From assembly GCA_026120035.1 (NCBI GenBank), contig JALRME010000024.1, positions 124,001 through 188,000 on the forward strand: DNA of 64,000 nucleotides. The letters run 5' to 3'. The notes under the pieces are model-generated. The model was not told where the DNA came from. It saw nothing but the letters and a program-made list of their open reading frames with translations, and made no database searches. The DNA is from Coleophoma eucalyptorum. Its lineage: Eukaryota; Ascomycota; Leotiomycetes; Helotiales; Dermateaceae. The position numbers and the translations under genes are program-made. Positions within the stretch are counted from its first letter, which is position 1; the number at the start of each line of letters is the position of its first letter. Shown in pieces: positions 21,115 through 32,900 of the stretch.

Positions 21115-23635
21115 TCATTTCCGGGCTAGAGATGCTGGTTGAGTATAGTCATCGATGTTAACAAACGCACCTGCAGCACCGCCCTCGGCAAGATCTTCCA
21201 AGAGTACGGTGGTCTGTTGGTAAAGCTGCTCTAGTGCAGCTGTAGAGGACTTGCCGAGTGATACTGCTACATGTTAGGAGGTGGCGGAGAAAAAGGCTAC
21301 TGGAGCTACTCACAGAGGATGGCCGAGTTCAGTTCCTCAGCCACAGCTACACGGCCACTAGGATCTAGTAGATGTGCAACTTCTTTAGCATTAGTTGGGT
21401 CTGGATATGCCATCAAGGCAAAGGCATCCTCAAGTGCCTTGCTGACTTCTCGCCGTTGATCATCCTTGAACTCTGCTTGCAGGACACGGCCATATTCGAT
21501 CGTATCGTTCATCAGATTCAAGTATTTGAGACTGTCTGAAGGTTCGCTGGTGTCCATCTTATCCCAGTTATTGTTTTGATCTGTATGGTCGTCTAATTCC
21601 ATTTCCTGGTTGATATTATCATCATACCAATTATCAGCATGACCATTGCTCTTTTTCGTTCCGTTCGTGGAGGTTGCATTATGAATCTCGGCGCCTTGCC
21701 GTATCATTTCCACGAACTTTCGAACGCGCAAACGGAAATATACATTGTCATTGTCTTTCAAGACGTGTGGATAATATGCATTGGTGTATTTGAGGGCTTT
21801 GTCGACATCGCCATCTAGGAGGGCGGTTCTTATTCCTAAATTTGTTAACGCCATGCGGCAAAAGCACACCCGAGAAACCTACGTTGGCGATGACCTGCAT
21901 CCTCATCCTCCTTTACGTCGAAACCTTGGACCACGGCATTGGGATCCAGATTCAAAGCCTGCTTTTCAGCATGAACTTCTTCAGCAAAAGCCCTAGCTGT
22001 TTCAATATATCCATCATGCTGCAGGAATTGCAGGACCTATAGCACTATTAGCTCATTTGACCACAAATTAAATATCGGTATACGCACGAGCTTTTGAATG
22101 AGATCGGTTTCACTTAACGGCGGAGCTAGCCTTGAGGTGCTGTGGAACCAGTTAGCTCTACCTATGGCAAGAGATATGGGAATGCATTTACCTTGTCTCG
22201 CTGATATCATGTTGAATTTGGTTCTTTTCATGCTGTTGATAAATGTTAGCTTGGCCTTGTTATGTTCGTGCTTTGGACGCAGATAGTGAAGAACCAAAGC
22301 CCTAATACTTGGAGTCGTGCTTCCCTACCACGACCGAGCACGAAGTTACATTCTGTAGAACAACCAACTTACTGCCATCATGCCATCTATATCAAAGACA
22401 AAAGGACTTTGCCCGAAGTTGACTCTGATATGCTCGCCTGACTTCTTCATTCCAACGGAGGGGTAGAGCTTGCCCTTGATATCACGAAAAGCAGTGCCTA
22501 ACATAGTCAGCTCATAATTGTTGCTACAAAGGAGTATAGAGGGCCTAGCCAGCAGCTTAAGATAGACTTACCTAAGTGATCTCCGTTTTTAGTGAAGAAT
22601 GCAGAGCCAGTTCTAAAGTTAATGCCACAACCAACTACATCACCAGCCGTGAAGGGTGGGCCATAGCTCTTTCCCGAACTTTGGCAGCCAAATGAACATC
22701 CATCATCACCATGGTAGGCCCAAGACTCAGGCTCCCAACCAGGCAATCTCGACAAAGGCACACTTTTGCTTGAGAATCCTATGCCAATGGAGCTCCTATC
22801 CAAGTTAGAATATTAATAGCGGCAGATTCGTGCACTGGACTCACTCTTCTCGTTTTCGTGAAATGATTGTCACCTCATAGTAAAATATGCCACATTGCGG
22901 AGGCATTGGATAATCTGCTCTGATAGCACACGCTTCATGGTCTCGATCCGAAGTAGACTTTGGGCCTGTAAATTTGACCTCTTGCCCGTCTGATAGTACC
23001 TCTAGCCCACCATATTTATCATGTGGATTCCATTTGGTAGGAAGGGGAGAGAGCGTTTCTTCTTCAAGCGGAGGGGCCTTCTCGATGAGGTCGTATGTCA
23101 TTCCTCGATGCGATGGGGTCATCTTGGTGTGTAGGTTGACGCTGCTGGCACTCGTTGAGAGTGACCCTGGCTGGGACGAGCTCGCAGATGGCCCATCTCT
23201 ATGTGCCGCTAACTTCGCGTGATGTGCCTGTCGTAGCCTTTGTACGTATTTCGAGCTCTTCAAGTACGATGGCGTGACAAACATATCTTCACTTGTTCCA
23301 GCCCCCCATCCACCAGCAAGAGCCCCGAAAGCGCTCGAAAAGCTCGGAAGTTGTGCACTTCGTCCCAAAGAACCTGTCACACCTCTTCCTCCATTTGTAT
23401 CCATTTCATATCCTCGGGAGTCGTGCCTCGAGTGACCTCCCACGCTCTGATAACTGGGATCGTAACTGTAATCCGAAGGATGTTGGTTGAGTAGATGCGA
23501 AAAGGCACCGGATCGTGGTAAATTCTGCGACGAGGCAGCCCCAGAAACGATTGAAGCGTAAGAGGAACGTCTTCCGGGTGCTCCAAGAGGGCCGGTGGGC
23601 ATGCCCGTGGAGCCAGAGGGGTAGGAATTGGTCAT
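21115..23635 (-). CDS. gid1: Gid1/Vid30 (RanBPM-type) scaffold of the GID/CTLH ubiquitin ligase
   Basis: Eight exons on the minus strand: 22845-23635, 22572-22795, 22373-22497, 22192-22232, 22088-22139, 21883-22036, 21314-21835 and 21115-21266. Together they give 686 aa with every junction in frame. Seen: a disordered Ser/Gly-rich N-terminus, then a SPRY domain (about 200-378; GIFYYEVTII, SSIGIGFSS, DVVGCGINF, RVNFGQSPFVFDI). A LisH motif is rebuilt across exons 5 and 6 (PPLSETDLIQKL then VLQFLQHDGYIETARAF). CTLH and CRA follow (RTALLDGDVDKALKY, LNDTIEYG-like segment, AYPDPTNAKEVAHLLDP). Family knowledge: this order defines RanBPM/Vid30, the core of the GID E3 ligase that degrades gluconeogenic enzymes. 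One exon is only 41 bp and one 52 bp. The start is the least certain part: open frame extends upstream of 23635 without an ATG, so a further 5' exon is possible. Confidence 0.88.
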
Positions 23636-24877
23636 GTCGTGGGGATGTCGAAGATGCCGATACGATTTCGTGGTGGGCACTGGCTGTTACCAGCCAAATT
23701 TGAGAAAGATGTTTCGTAAAGCTTTCCAAAAGGGTTGCCAGATCCCAAAGCTTCAATAGATACGTCGTGCGAGTGGTGAACCGTTGATGTTGCGAGGATG
23801 TTGGGTGGGGATGATGTTTTGGTACGGTGAATGTTTGTTCATGGCCAGCAGATCAACACAAATACAACCTGATGTTAACGACAGCTCTAGCGGAGCTGGA
23901 GAAGTTCCTTTGAGTCCATCTTATCACTTGTTATTGCGTTCGTCCCTGTATGGAACATGCATGTTATCGTAAGGTAGACATGTAGTCGGCCTTACGCTTT
24001 CTCCAGTCCAAGCGAGCAGCTAGACTTTGGTGGGGATCTTGAAATCGTTACGAAAGTCCGAGGATGTTCAACAGCTCACCTGCCACACGCTCAAGACCCC
24101 GACAAAACTCGAAATTGGATTGAAAGCCTAATCACTAGCTGTCGCATATTGCTGAAATTAACCATATCGTACGGGCTTATGTATATCACACTAGAGTTCT
24201 AATTATTTGCTACCTCAGGGGAGTAATACTCGGTCGCGTGCTGCGGTAACATTATGGATTGGATGCAGACGATGCCATGGCCACTTGAATTTCGTGAGTC
24301 AACGAGTATATCTCGTATTCGTAGGTGGAAATCAACTGAGTCTTCAGTACATTACAGGGAACCGAAGTACCTGATTATCTTTTCTCGCAGATCCTGTATG
24401 ATGAGATGGATAAGACAATAGACCAACTACTACAGGAGAGGAAGGGTGAGTATGTCCATACTATCATAAAACCATGGCTTTGCAAGACTTGTTATCCTGA
24501 CATTATAAGTGCTTATGTAGCCGATTTATGGAGCCAGATATTCTCTGCAAACTGAACGTATTGAATTACAAGATTGAATTCCTTCCTAATAACTGACTTA
24601 AGATCTAGAGTAATTGATGCCGCAGTGCCCTACCCTACATGCCCCGAGTATCCCCTGCTTACGCCGTCCCTTGTACCATCCAATGCATCATAGAAGCTTC
24701 CCCAAGACGCCTGTTGTAATTTTCCCGCTAGTTATTAAAACTCCATAAAACTATTGTACATGTAAAGGCCCAAAATGGTGCGGCCCGTTTGTTTTGACCA
24801 ATCACTCTGAAATACCCGAGAGGTGGGTAATACAAACTTGATAGCAGAGCTGAATGAATTTTGTAGATATAGAAGGC
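23636..24877. other. Intergenic region upstream of Gid1
   Basis: Gid1 promoter and leader plus the 3' side of the Ies4 gene. Short ORFs only, none supported. Confidence 0.45.
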
Positions 24878-25819
24878 TCATGCTGAAGCCGCAGTGATGG
24901 GGGTTGGAGTTGGTGGACCTTGAACAGGGGCAGGTGAGGAGACCAGGTTGCTTGTGACATCAGGGTCGGCGGCACTGGTGCTCTTCTCACTCTCAAGTCG
25001 GCTGCTGTCTTTGCTATCCTTGTTCTCCTTACTGCTGTCACTGGTCGCAGATCCGTTCTCATCTGGCTTGAGATTGTTTCTTGGGGGTGCAGTCCATCGA
25101 GGAATCTCCCAGACCACGCCAGTGAAGCTCTTGAGTACAAATCCACCCTTCTGCCACTTTCGGCATGGTTTTCCAGATCTATCAAGAGCTCGCAAGCCAG
25201 CATTGATGGCGCCCTGATTCGCTTTGGGTCCCAGCTTGTGTGCTCCGGTGCCAGCAGCGGCTCGAGGTACGACAGCGTTTGGATCGATGCTTCCATCTTC
25301 ACTATGAGACAGTCAGTAAGATAGTCCTCTTAGCATGCTGCATATGGCAAGGCCGACACAATGTGCGTTGTTGTGCTCGCCAAGGGTAAAAGGTATTGGA
25401 AACACTCACAGTCTGGGCTTCTTCTTTGGACCTGGCTTTCCTCTAACCTTTGGAATTATCATTCCATCTGGTCCAAGGGCAACACCTGAACTTCTTTTCA
25501 CGCCTCGCTTCTTCACACCTTCTGTTGGGGGAGGCATTGATGATGGGACAGGAGTACCGCTGGCGGCAGGAGTGTTGGCGTTGGAGTCCAGCGCCATCTC
25601 AACAACAGCCGAGCTGGTTGGAGTGGCATCAACTGCAGCAGGTGGAGTTGGCAGTGATTCTTTTGATGGCGACTCCTCCTTGACCGTGTCTCCAAGAGGG
25701 GAAAATGTTTGCAGCCCTTTGGGTGAGACCTTCAACGTGACAAGTAGTGATTTCTTCTTTGTAGACGACGACTTTCGTCGAACGCTGGAAGCAGATGCGG
25801 CTTTCGGGGTGGTGTCCAT
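24878..25819 (-). CDS. ies4: INO80 chromatin-remodelling complex subunit Ies4-like
   Basis: Two exons on the minus strand, 25410-25819 and 24878-25301; the 108-bp intron has donor GTGAGT and acceptor ATAG. The product is 277 aa. Seen: a Lys/Ser-rich start leading to LLVTLKVSPKGL, a Ser/Thr/Pro/Ala-rich linker, then a basic AT-hook-like KVRGKPGPKKKPRL. The junction continues EDGSIDPNAV, HKLGPKANQGAINAGLRALD, RSGKPCRKWQKGGFVLKSF and GVVWEIPRW, ending in an acidic/Ser-rich tail. Family knowledge: the KLGPKANQGAINAGLRALDR and TG..W..P.W blocks are typical of fungal Ies4 (INO80_Ies4 family), a nuclear subunit linked to checkpoint signalling. The first in-frame ATG (25819) was taken as start. Subunit identity rests on recalled conservation. 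Confidence 0.78.
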
Positions 25820-27222
25820 CGTGAAGGTTGTGGTGCTGGTCGACGATGAATGAGGGTGGTGAGGGCGAGTGGCGCGCAATCTTTGTTTCTGGTCTTTTGA
25901 GTCCGTCTTAGACTGGCGGAAGGATGACGGCAAAATAAAGTCAGACGGCGCTGGTGTGCATTCTCAGAGTGAAGTCGAATCGATGGTGGTTAGGTGGTGG
26001 TGATGAAGGGTTGGTGGTTTGGGAGTCGGGATGGAAGAAGAAAGAGAAAGGGGCGCGATCTTGTGTCTGTTGGATCAACGGAGCGTCGGAGGTAGGCCAT
26101 TTTGAAAGTGAAATCGAGTTGCTAGTTATTCAGGGAGTCGGCTTGAGACTTTGGTGGTATTCTTGATGGTACAAAAGCAAGGGCCAGCCAATCAGACACC
26201 GGCAGGACTATATAGCATGGGTTTTTGGTGGTGGACATCACATTTACTCTTTCAGCGAATTACTATCTTGCATGCAGAACAATTATTGATTACCTCTGCT
26301 TTCTGTTTTCTCTGCGACATTCCTCGTCTTCTGAGGTTGCTTTGACGGGCTTTTGTGTGGCTGTTGGACTTCTGAACCTTGCAAGTCTTGTCCGACCTCC
26401 ACGGAAACTTCATCAGACAGCCAGCCAAACGGGCAATCGGTCTCGGAAAGGCACGCGGCGGATTCTCCTCCAATTTTCTGCTTCAGCACCCTCATCCCAT
26501 CTCACGTCATGTTTGTTGAGTAAGATGGGCTACATTGCTTTCAGAGCAATTGTGATCCGGACACACTCCGGATCCAGAACAAATAAATATAGTAAAGGAA
26601 GGGAACGTCTAGTAATTATTCCAGACTCTTCTCAGCTCCATCGCGGATGGTGGCGCGAGGTATTCATTTGCGGTGCATTGTTCCCTGCATGTTCATGATC
26701 CCGCGAGCGACTAATTACAGCATGAGGCCGCGCTCAAAAACTGCTAGAAACTGAGCAATCCATTCTCGTTCGAGTTGTTTGGCGAAGTCCAAGGCTGTCT
26801 ACGAGCCATCTCCGTTGGCCAGCGCCCTTGGTTCCGGTTTCGTCGTGAACGCGTAGACTTGATACCTTGCCTGAAGACGGCACACACCCAAGGGATCCCC
26901 AAATGATCACCAGCCTTCTGGCTTCTGTATATTCGTGAACGGTAACAGCATTCCCCTTAAAGCATCAATACCTTCATCGTGAGAGGGTTTACCTCAATGT
27001 ACTGGGCCAAATCACGTGTAAATGTCTTAATTTCCAGCAAAGCTCAGCCACAGTGGCGTTCTTTGGATCGTCATTTATGCCCGCAGTTGAAATCGACAGC
27101 CTTGATGTCCACGTAAAGCACAGCAGGCATCAGGAAAGCCAGATTTTTGCAGCTCGCTTCATAAAAGACGATCTCAAGCTGCAGCTGGGGCCAGATAACT
27201 CCTCTTTCGAAACATCAGAATC
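25820..27222. other. Divergent region between Ies4 and Cue5-like genes
   Basis: About 1.4 kb holding both promoters. A CACGTG site lies at 27013-27018. On the minus strand about 26700-26990 reads as protein-like sequence broken by two stops (see findings), but no family could be named. Confidence 0.45.
27013..27018. promoter_or_regulatory. CACGTG E-box upstream of the Cue5-like gene
   Basis: The palindrome CACGTG in context aTCACGTGTa lies about 205 bp before the ATG at 27223. TCACGTG is the preferred site of Cbf1-type bHLH factors (known); use here is inferred. Confidence 0.4.
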
Positions 27223-28697
27223 ATGTCTGCTCCTACGAACACGGATGTAAGCTGAGACGTTCTTGGGAAGCGCATCATCATGCGTCTCTACCTTAGCTTC
27301 GAATGGTAGTCTAACTTAATCGTAGATCAAGAGTCCGACGACATCCGGAGCAGAATCACCAACTACAGTTCGGCCCCTTGAGATGGATGACGATGATGTT
27401 CAAGAATCCGGCGTGTTGGGCACCGCTGCGCCAGTCAACCCAAGAGCTGCAACTGTAGAAGAAGAAGCCCCGCCAAAACCTCCGCGCCCCTTGAGCCCTC
27501 AACAGCAGAATGAGCAAACGCTTAGAGAGGCCTTTCCAAGCATCGATGCAGCCGTTGTGAAGGCTGTTCTGACTGCTAGTGGTGGTAGAGTTGAGCCAGC
27601 CTTCAATGCTCTACTTGGTAGGAAGCTCATTTTTTAATCGTGATCTACCTTGCTAATATATGGGTCAGGTATGTCCGATCCTGATGCGGTTCGAGAACCC
27701 ACACCTCCTCCTCAACCGCCGCGCCCATCTGCAAACCGTACAGGCTCGACTCCCCAATCGCAGTTGGAAGCAGATGAGCAATATGCTCGCCAGCTTGCAG
27801 AGCATTATGGCAACTCCGGAACCTCATATGGCCCCAGAGGATCTAGTATGCCAAGAGGTAGACAACAGACAGGACTACGACCAGACGAGAACCGCGAAGA
27901 AGAACGTAGCTTCTTAGACGATGACCTGCCCATTATCAGGGAAAACCTGCGCAAGGGCTTCTTAGAGACACAGAGCAAAGTAAACGGATGGATCACAAAT
28001 TTGAAGAAGAGGATTGATGGTGAAGATGAGGATGAACACGATACGCCTGCTCACCAAGGCTATAGCTCTGGTCCAGGCTATAGATCTCGGAGGAGTGGTG
28101 ATGGCAGACAAAGTGGTGATTACAACCGCTACGATGCCGACCCTCAAGTATTAGGTGACGACTTTGCCGGCATGCAGCTTAATAGTGACGGTATGTATTG
28201 GACCGCTAAGTATTCTGGACAAGCTAACAAATGCAAATGCAGGATCAGCCCGTCGCTCAACACGTCCTCTGGCCAACCCAGATCTCTTCAAGCCAACCCC
28301 AAAGATTCCCAATTCTGGAGACTCTCGAAAGGTTGGCTTCAAAGATGGCCCAGCCGAGGACATAGACCTCTACCGTTCCTCTCCAAAGTTAGCAGCGAAG
28401 GATGCGACAGCGACAAAGCAGAGCAAATGGCAGCCTCTTTCAACCGTTGATCCTAGCCCCGTGGGAGAGGCCGACAATGATCCATTCAGTCTTGGGGACA
28501 GCGAGGACGAGAAAGAGTCCAAGGACCGTGTTGGTGGGAAAGAGATCAAGATGGAGGACACTGAGCGGCTTAAGAAGGCTGCAGCTGAAGCGATGTCTGA
28601 CAACATTGGTACTAGTACATCTACTGCCAAGCCAGAACCGGCCGAAACGGTCGGGACCAAGGATAAAATTGCTGAGGAAAAGCTGAGCAGCGCATGA
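27223..28697 (+). CDS. cue5: CUE-domain ubiquitin-binding autophagy adaptor, Cue5-like
   Basis: Four exons: 27223-27246, 27326-27617, 27669-28190 and 28243-28697; introns of 79, 51 and 52 bp. The product is 430 aa. The first exon has only eight codons. Seen: an acidic/Pro-rich N-terminus, then a CUE domain at about 69-111 (QNEQTLREAFPSIDAAVVKA, then LTASGGRVEPAFNALLG). The phenylalanine-proline and the terminal leucine pair are the ubiquitin-contact positions of CUE domains (known). A polar middle and an acidic Lys-rich tail follow. Near residue 342 is KWQPL, a W-x-x-L Atg8-interacting motif preceded by charged residues. Family knowledge: yeast Cue5 uses a CUE domain plus a C-terminal W-x-x-L motif to carry ubiquitinated aggregates to Atg8; length (yeast about 411 aa) and motif order agree. 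Cytosolic role inferred. Confidence 0.85.
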
Positions 28698-29903
28698 TTG
28701 TGCGTCGGCATGGATGGGTATAGAAAGTGAAATCAAGAGTCTTTTTTTCATAGCATAGTACAAATGATATCCAGCTGAATTTCCACAATTATGCCGAAGC
28801 AAAGGAGCACAGATACATTGTCCCTTCTTGTTGCAGCATTCTTATTCCGTTTCCGCATCCGTGTCCGTCGAGGCTGGATTAACATAGAGACTTGTATAGA
28901 GAGCGGTATTTGCTCGAGAATCGCCGGTTCAACTAAGCGATTAGTCATAGGGGCATGAAGCCAATCAGCAGGTGGTTCTGGCCGGGGCGATTCCGAAGGA
29001 CTTTGGCCTTGCGGTGTCTCTGTTAAGTATCATCAGCCTTGCCTGCTGGGGGGCTCTAGTGCCAATCCCATCCTTCTTCAACCCGACTGAGCACGGGGCG
29101 TTTACTGGCTCTCTGATTGGTCCCCGAAACGTTGTCTTTAACTGTCACTGCCCTCGCATTCAGAGAAAGAAAAGGATGCATTGGTGAAGGGGAATATTGC
29201 ACAACCAAAAAGCAAAGAAGGCACCTTTTCAGATCTTGAGCTTGATATCAGTACATACCCCTCACTAAACCCTTCTTGGCTGTATCTTCAGGTCCGTCCA
29301 AACCTTGCTCTGCTCCCTCGGGTCTTTGCTTCATCTTTGATCTTCCAAGTTCCTTCACACCTAGTCCCTCCACCAGCCCACTTCACCCACAACTTCATGA
29401 GCACGACTGACTGGAAATAGCTGCATCGAGCCTCAGCGGAAATCCCTCTGGCTGTTTCTATGACAAATTGCTCCTTTATCTTCCTTCGGCTTTAACTCAG
29501 TGTCATATTTGTTCACCCCCCGCCAACTCCACTCTGGTCTCGTTGCTCAGTCAGTCTGACAAGTGTACCTTCCATCCATGAGTCGGGGCAACTGCACGTG
29601 CCATCAACAGCTCTGTCTGCAGCGTGGACACGCCAGCTGCTGAAATCTCCCCCCTCCAAGCATCTTCTGCATTATTCCCCTCGCATGCTCGACGTCATTT
29701 TTCTTCTTTGATAGACCCCGAGTTACGTCCTGCATTTACAGTTTTCCTATCCTATCAACCAGCTTATCCATTCATCTGAAGCTGTGACCATGTACAACTG
29801 CATGTGACGGGCTTTGGCAACTTGATATACCTGCCTTGTTCTTCTTGCCTTTCACGCATTTCTTCGCAGCCCTTGTTGGCGGTGTGGGTACCAAAACCAC
29901 AAC
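28698..29903. other. Promoter and leader of PHO81
   Basis: About 1.2 kb upstream of the split start codon. The right half is C/T-rich like a transcribed leader. It contains a GCACGTGC site at 29594-29601, annotated separately. No supported gene. Confidence 0.55.
29595..29600. promoter_or_regulatory. CACGTG (Pho4/NUC-1-type) site upstream of PHO81
   Basis: CACGTG in the context GCACGTGC, about 305 bp upstream of the PHO81 start codon. Known: the bHLH phosphate regulators Pho4 (yeast) and NUC-1 (Neurospora) bind CACGTG-type sites, and yeast PHO81 is itself phosphate-regulated. Regulation here by the NUC-1 orthologue is inferred. Confidence 0.55.
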
Positions 29904-32900
29904 ATGTACGTTTCCTCGTTGCAGAGATAGCCGCCATGACGGACTGCGGCTGATACGTGCTCTCAGGAAGTTTGGCAAGCAGATCCAGAAGCGCCAGCTC
30001 GAGGTGCCCGAGTATGCCGCAAGTTTTGTCAACTACAAGGCTCTGAAGAAGGTACGTGAGCAAGGAATTTCTTTCGAGTAGAGGGTCTGGCGAAGCTCCA
30101 GAGATATGCGAGCCATATCCCTGAGCATATAAACTGATATTTCCCCAGCTCATCAAAAAGTTATCCGCCACTCCAACTCTGCTCGCCCAGAATGATATCC
30201 ACCGCTCCATAGGTATCCTTGACTCCCAGTCAGCCTTGCAAGCGAACAAAGCAACGTTCTTCTTTCAGCTGGTAAGACATACCGATATGCCCACATCGCG
30301 AAGAAACTTCGGCAGCATGGACCTCCTAACTCGTACACAGGAACGAGAACTTGAAAAAGTCAATGCCTTCTACCTCCAAAAAGAAGCTGAAGTAAGTTTA
30401 GTGAACACGTTGGTAAGGTGCGAGCTGAGTGCAACTGACACTATACAGCTCAGGATCCGCTTAAAGACCTTGTTAGATAAGAAAAAAGTCCTCCAGTCTC
30501 GAAATCAAAATACATCCAGACGCTCAGCGAAATTTACTACACTTGAAGAAGGCTTTCAACAATTCGGCAACGATCTGAATAAACTCCAGCAGTTTGTTGA
30601 AATTAATGGCACAGCATTCTCGAAAATCCTAAAAAAATGGGACAAAACCTCCAAGTCTAAGACCAAAGAGCTCTATCTGTCAAGAGCGGTAGAAGTGCAA
30701 CCATTTTTCAACCCTACGGTGATCAGCGAGCTTTCTGACCAGGCTACGATAAGTCTACAAGAGCTCGGTGCTTGGTCAGAGGGTGACCATGTTAGCTTTG
30801 ACAGAAGTCCCGAACACATCGTCAGCAGCCAACACTTACTTGGCACTGATGAAGGCGATGCGGATACCCTGCTTCTTGAAGCAGTCATTTCTGGTAACTT
30901 GGAGTCTTTGAAAGATCTTTTGTTGCGCTTGAAGACGGCTGCGGATCCGCACGGAACGCGTGATGTGGCTCTCATGGAACGGATTACAAGGACGTTTCTT
31001 GCTGCAATAAATGAAGGACCACAAGATTCTCTGCAACTACTGCTTGATACCGGCCTGGTAGACATACAGTCGGAGGATGACATCAACGAGAGAAATTGCC
31101 TTCATCAAGCTACTATATACTCAAATGCCTTCGTCCTTGGCATTGGTCTTTCGAAAGGAGTAGCCGTGAATCGCACGGATGTGTACGGACGAGTACCGCT
31201 TCATTATGCGTGCATGCATGGCCGGCTCGATATGATGGAGGCGTTATTGAATGGTAAGTAGAATGCAACTCTGATATTATGGTCGCCTAACATTGTATAG
31301 CCGACCAGTCGACTATCGACCTCATCGATCACGACAACTTCACACCTCTCATACATGCTATCATCCACGGTCACCTCGAATGCGCAGAGAGACTTCTCGG
31401 ACGCTCAGCTCGTATAGATCCCATATCCGACGCAGACCATGTGCCGCTAAATCTAGCATGTGAGCATGGCTCTATTGCCATCGTAGAGCTCCTGTTGAAG
31501 CACAATGCACAAATAATACCCGATGCTGAAGGTCTTTATCCTCAGCATCTGGTCGCACGATCCGGTCAAACGCCACAGCTATTGCTGCTTCTAAAACACT
31601 ACGGCGCCGATCTTGATCAGATTGACAAACTCTATTCTTGGACACCGCTTTTCCATGCCGCAAGCGAGGGAAATGTGCCATGCATGCAGACTTTACTCGA
31701 GGTTGGTGTTAAGGCGGACATATTAGATGAGAAAGATCTATCGGCAATGTATTATGCGGCTTGGGAAGGCCACTTAGAATGCATGAGGCTACTATCTTCA
31801 ATTGCGGATCGAACTTCAAAACGAAAGGCTGTGCAAACCACACCCTTAGGGCCTCTGGTCGGCAGCACTGCGCCTTTGCCTATGAGTATTGATGCAGATG
31901 GGATTCCGGAATTAGAGCTACCTCCTCCTATCATCCCTCTTCGACGCTATGGACATAATTTCCTCGATACAAAGACCTTTATCCAAATAAGTTTTGAGGA
32001 AAACGGCGAGCAACCTATGATATTTTTCCACGATAGCAAGTATCCTGCAGCACGGCTTACTATTTCTTCGAAACTTTCCGATTTAATACCCAAGAACATT
32101 TTGTTACCTTTTCAGGAAGATACCCGACTCGTTTCCTTTCAGATTGATAACCTAGATTCTTTTGCCATCGACTTCGATGTCTTTCCTACTTACGGGGCTA
32201 AAGTCATTGCAAAGACTGTTGCACTTCCAAGCACATTTCGGGCCTTGTTAAGCAGCTCTGGTCGTTGCTGCCTGCCCCTGTTTGATCCAAGACTGAGGGC
32301 CATTGGCCAGATCACTTTCAATTTCCATGTCATTAAACCATTCCAAGGTCTTCCATTGGAAATTACAGATTTCGAAACCTACTGGAAAGCAACGAGCCAG
32401 TTCGACCATAGAGCAAGTGCTTTCATTACTGGTTCAAGCTTGTCCGGAGACTATGTTCAGCTTTATGTTCAACACACTTGTGATGGAACACCAGTTCTTT
32501 GGCCAAGGTGGACCATTGACTACTTGGATATTGAATTCCCAGTCAGTCGTCTCACTTACGAACAATTCTTAAACGCCAGCTCTAGTCACGGTAGCAAGTA
32601 CAGCAACTTAAGCAGTCTTGCCAAACTTCCGGTAGAGAGTATTGCTGAGGTGCATCAAGTTCTTGCAAACTCAGCCATCTCGCTACGGGATGCCCTTCAA
32701 TTACTCCCACCTGGGATGCATGTCAATCTCCAGATATTGTACCCTTCTGTTGAGGAAGAGAAGAAATTGCGATTAGGACCTACCGTGAACATCAACACTT
32801 TTGGGGATGCTATTCTAGGTGTCGTATTTGACCATGCTAGACAGGTCAGGGAGCATTTGCCAGATGCAATGAGATCCATTGTCTTCAGCTCCTATAATCC

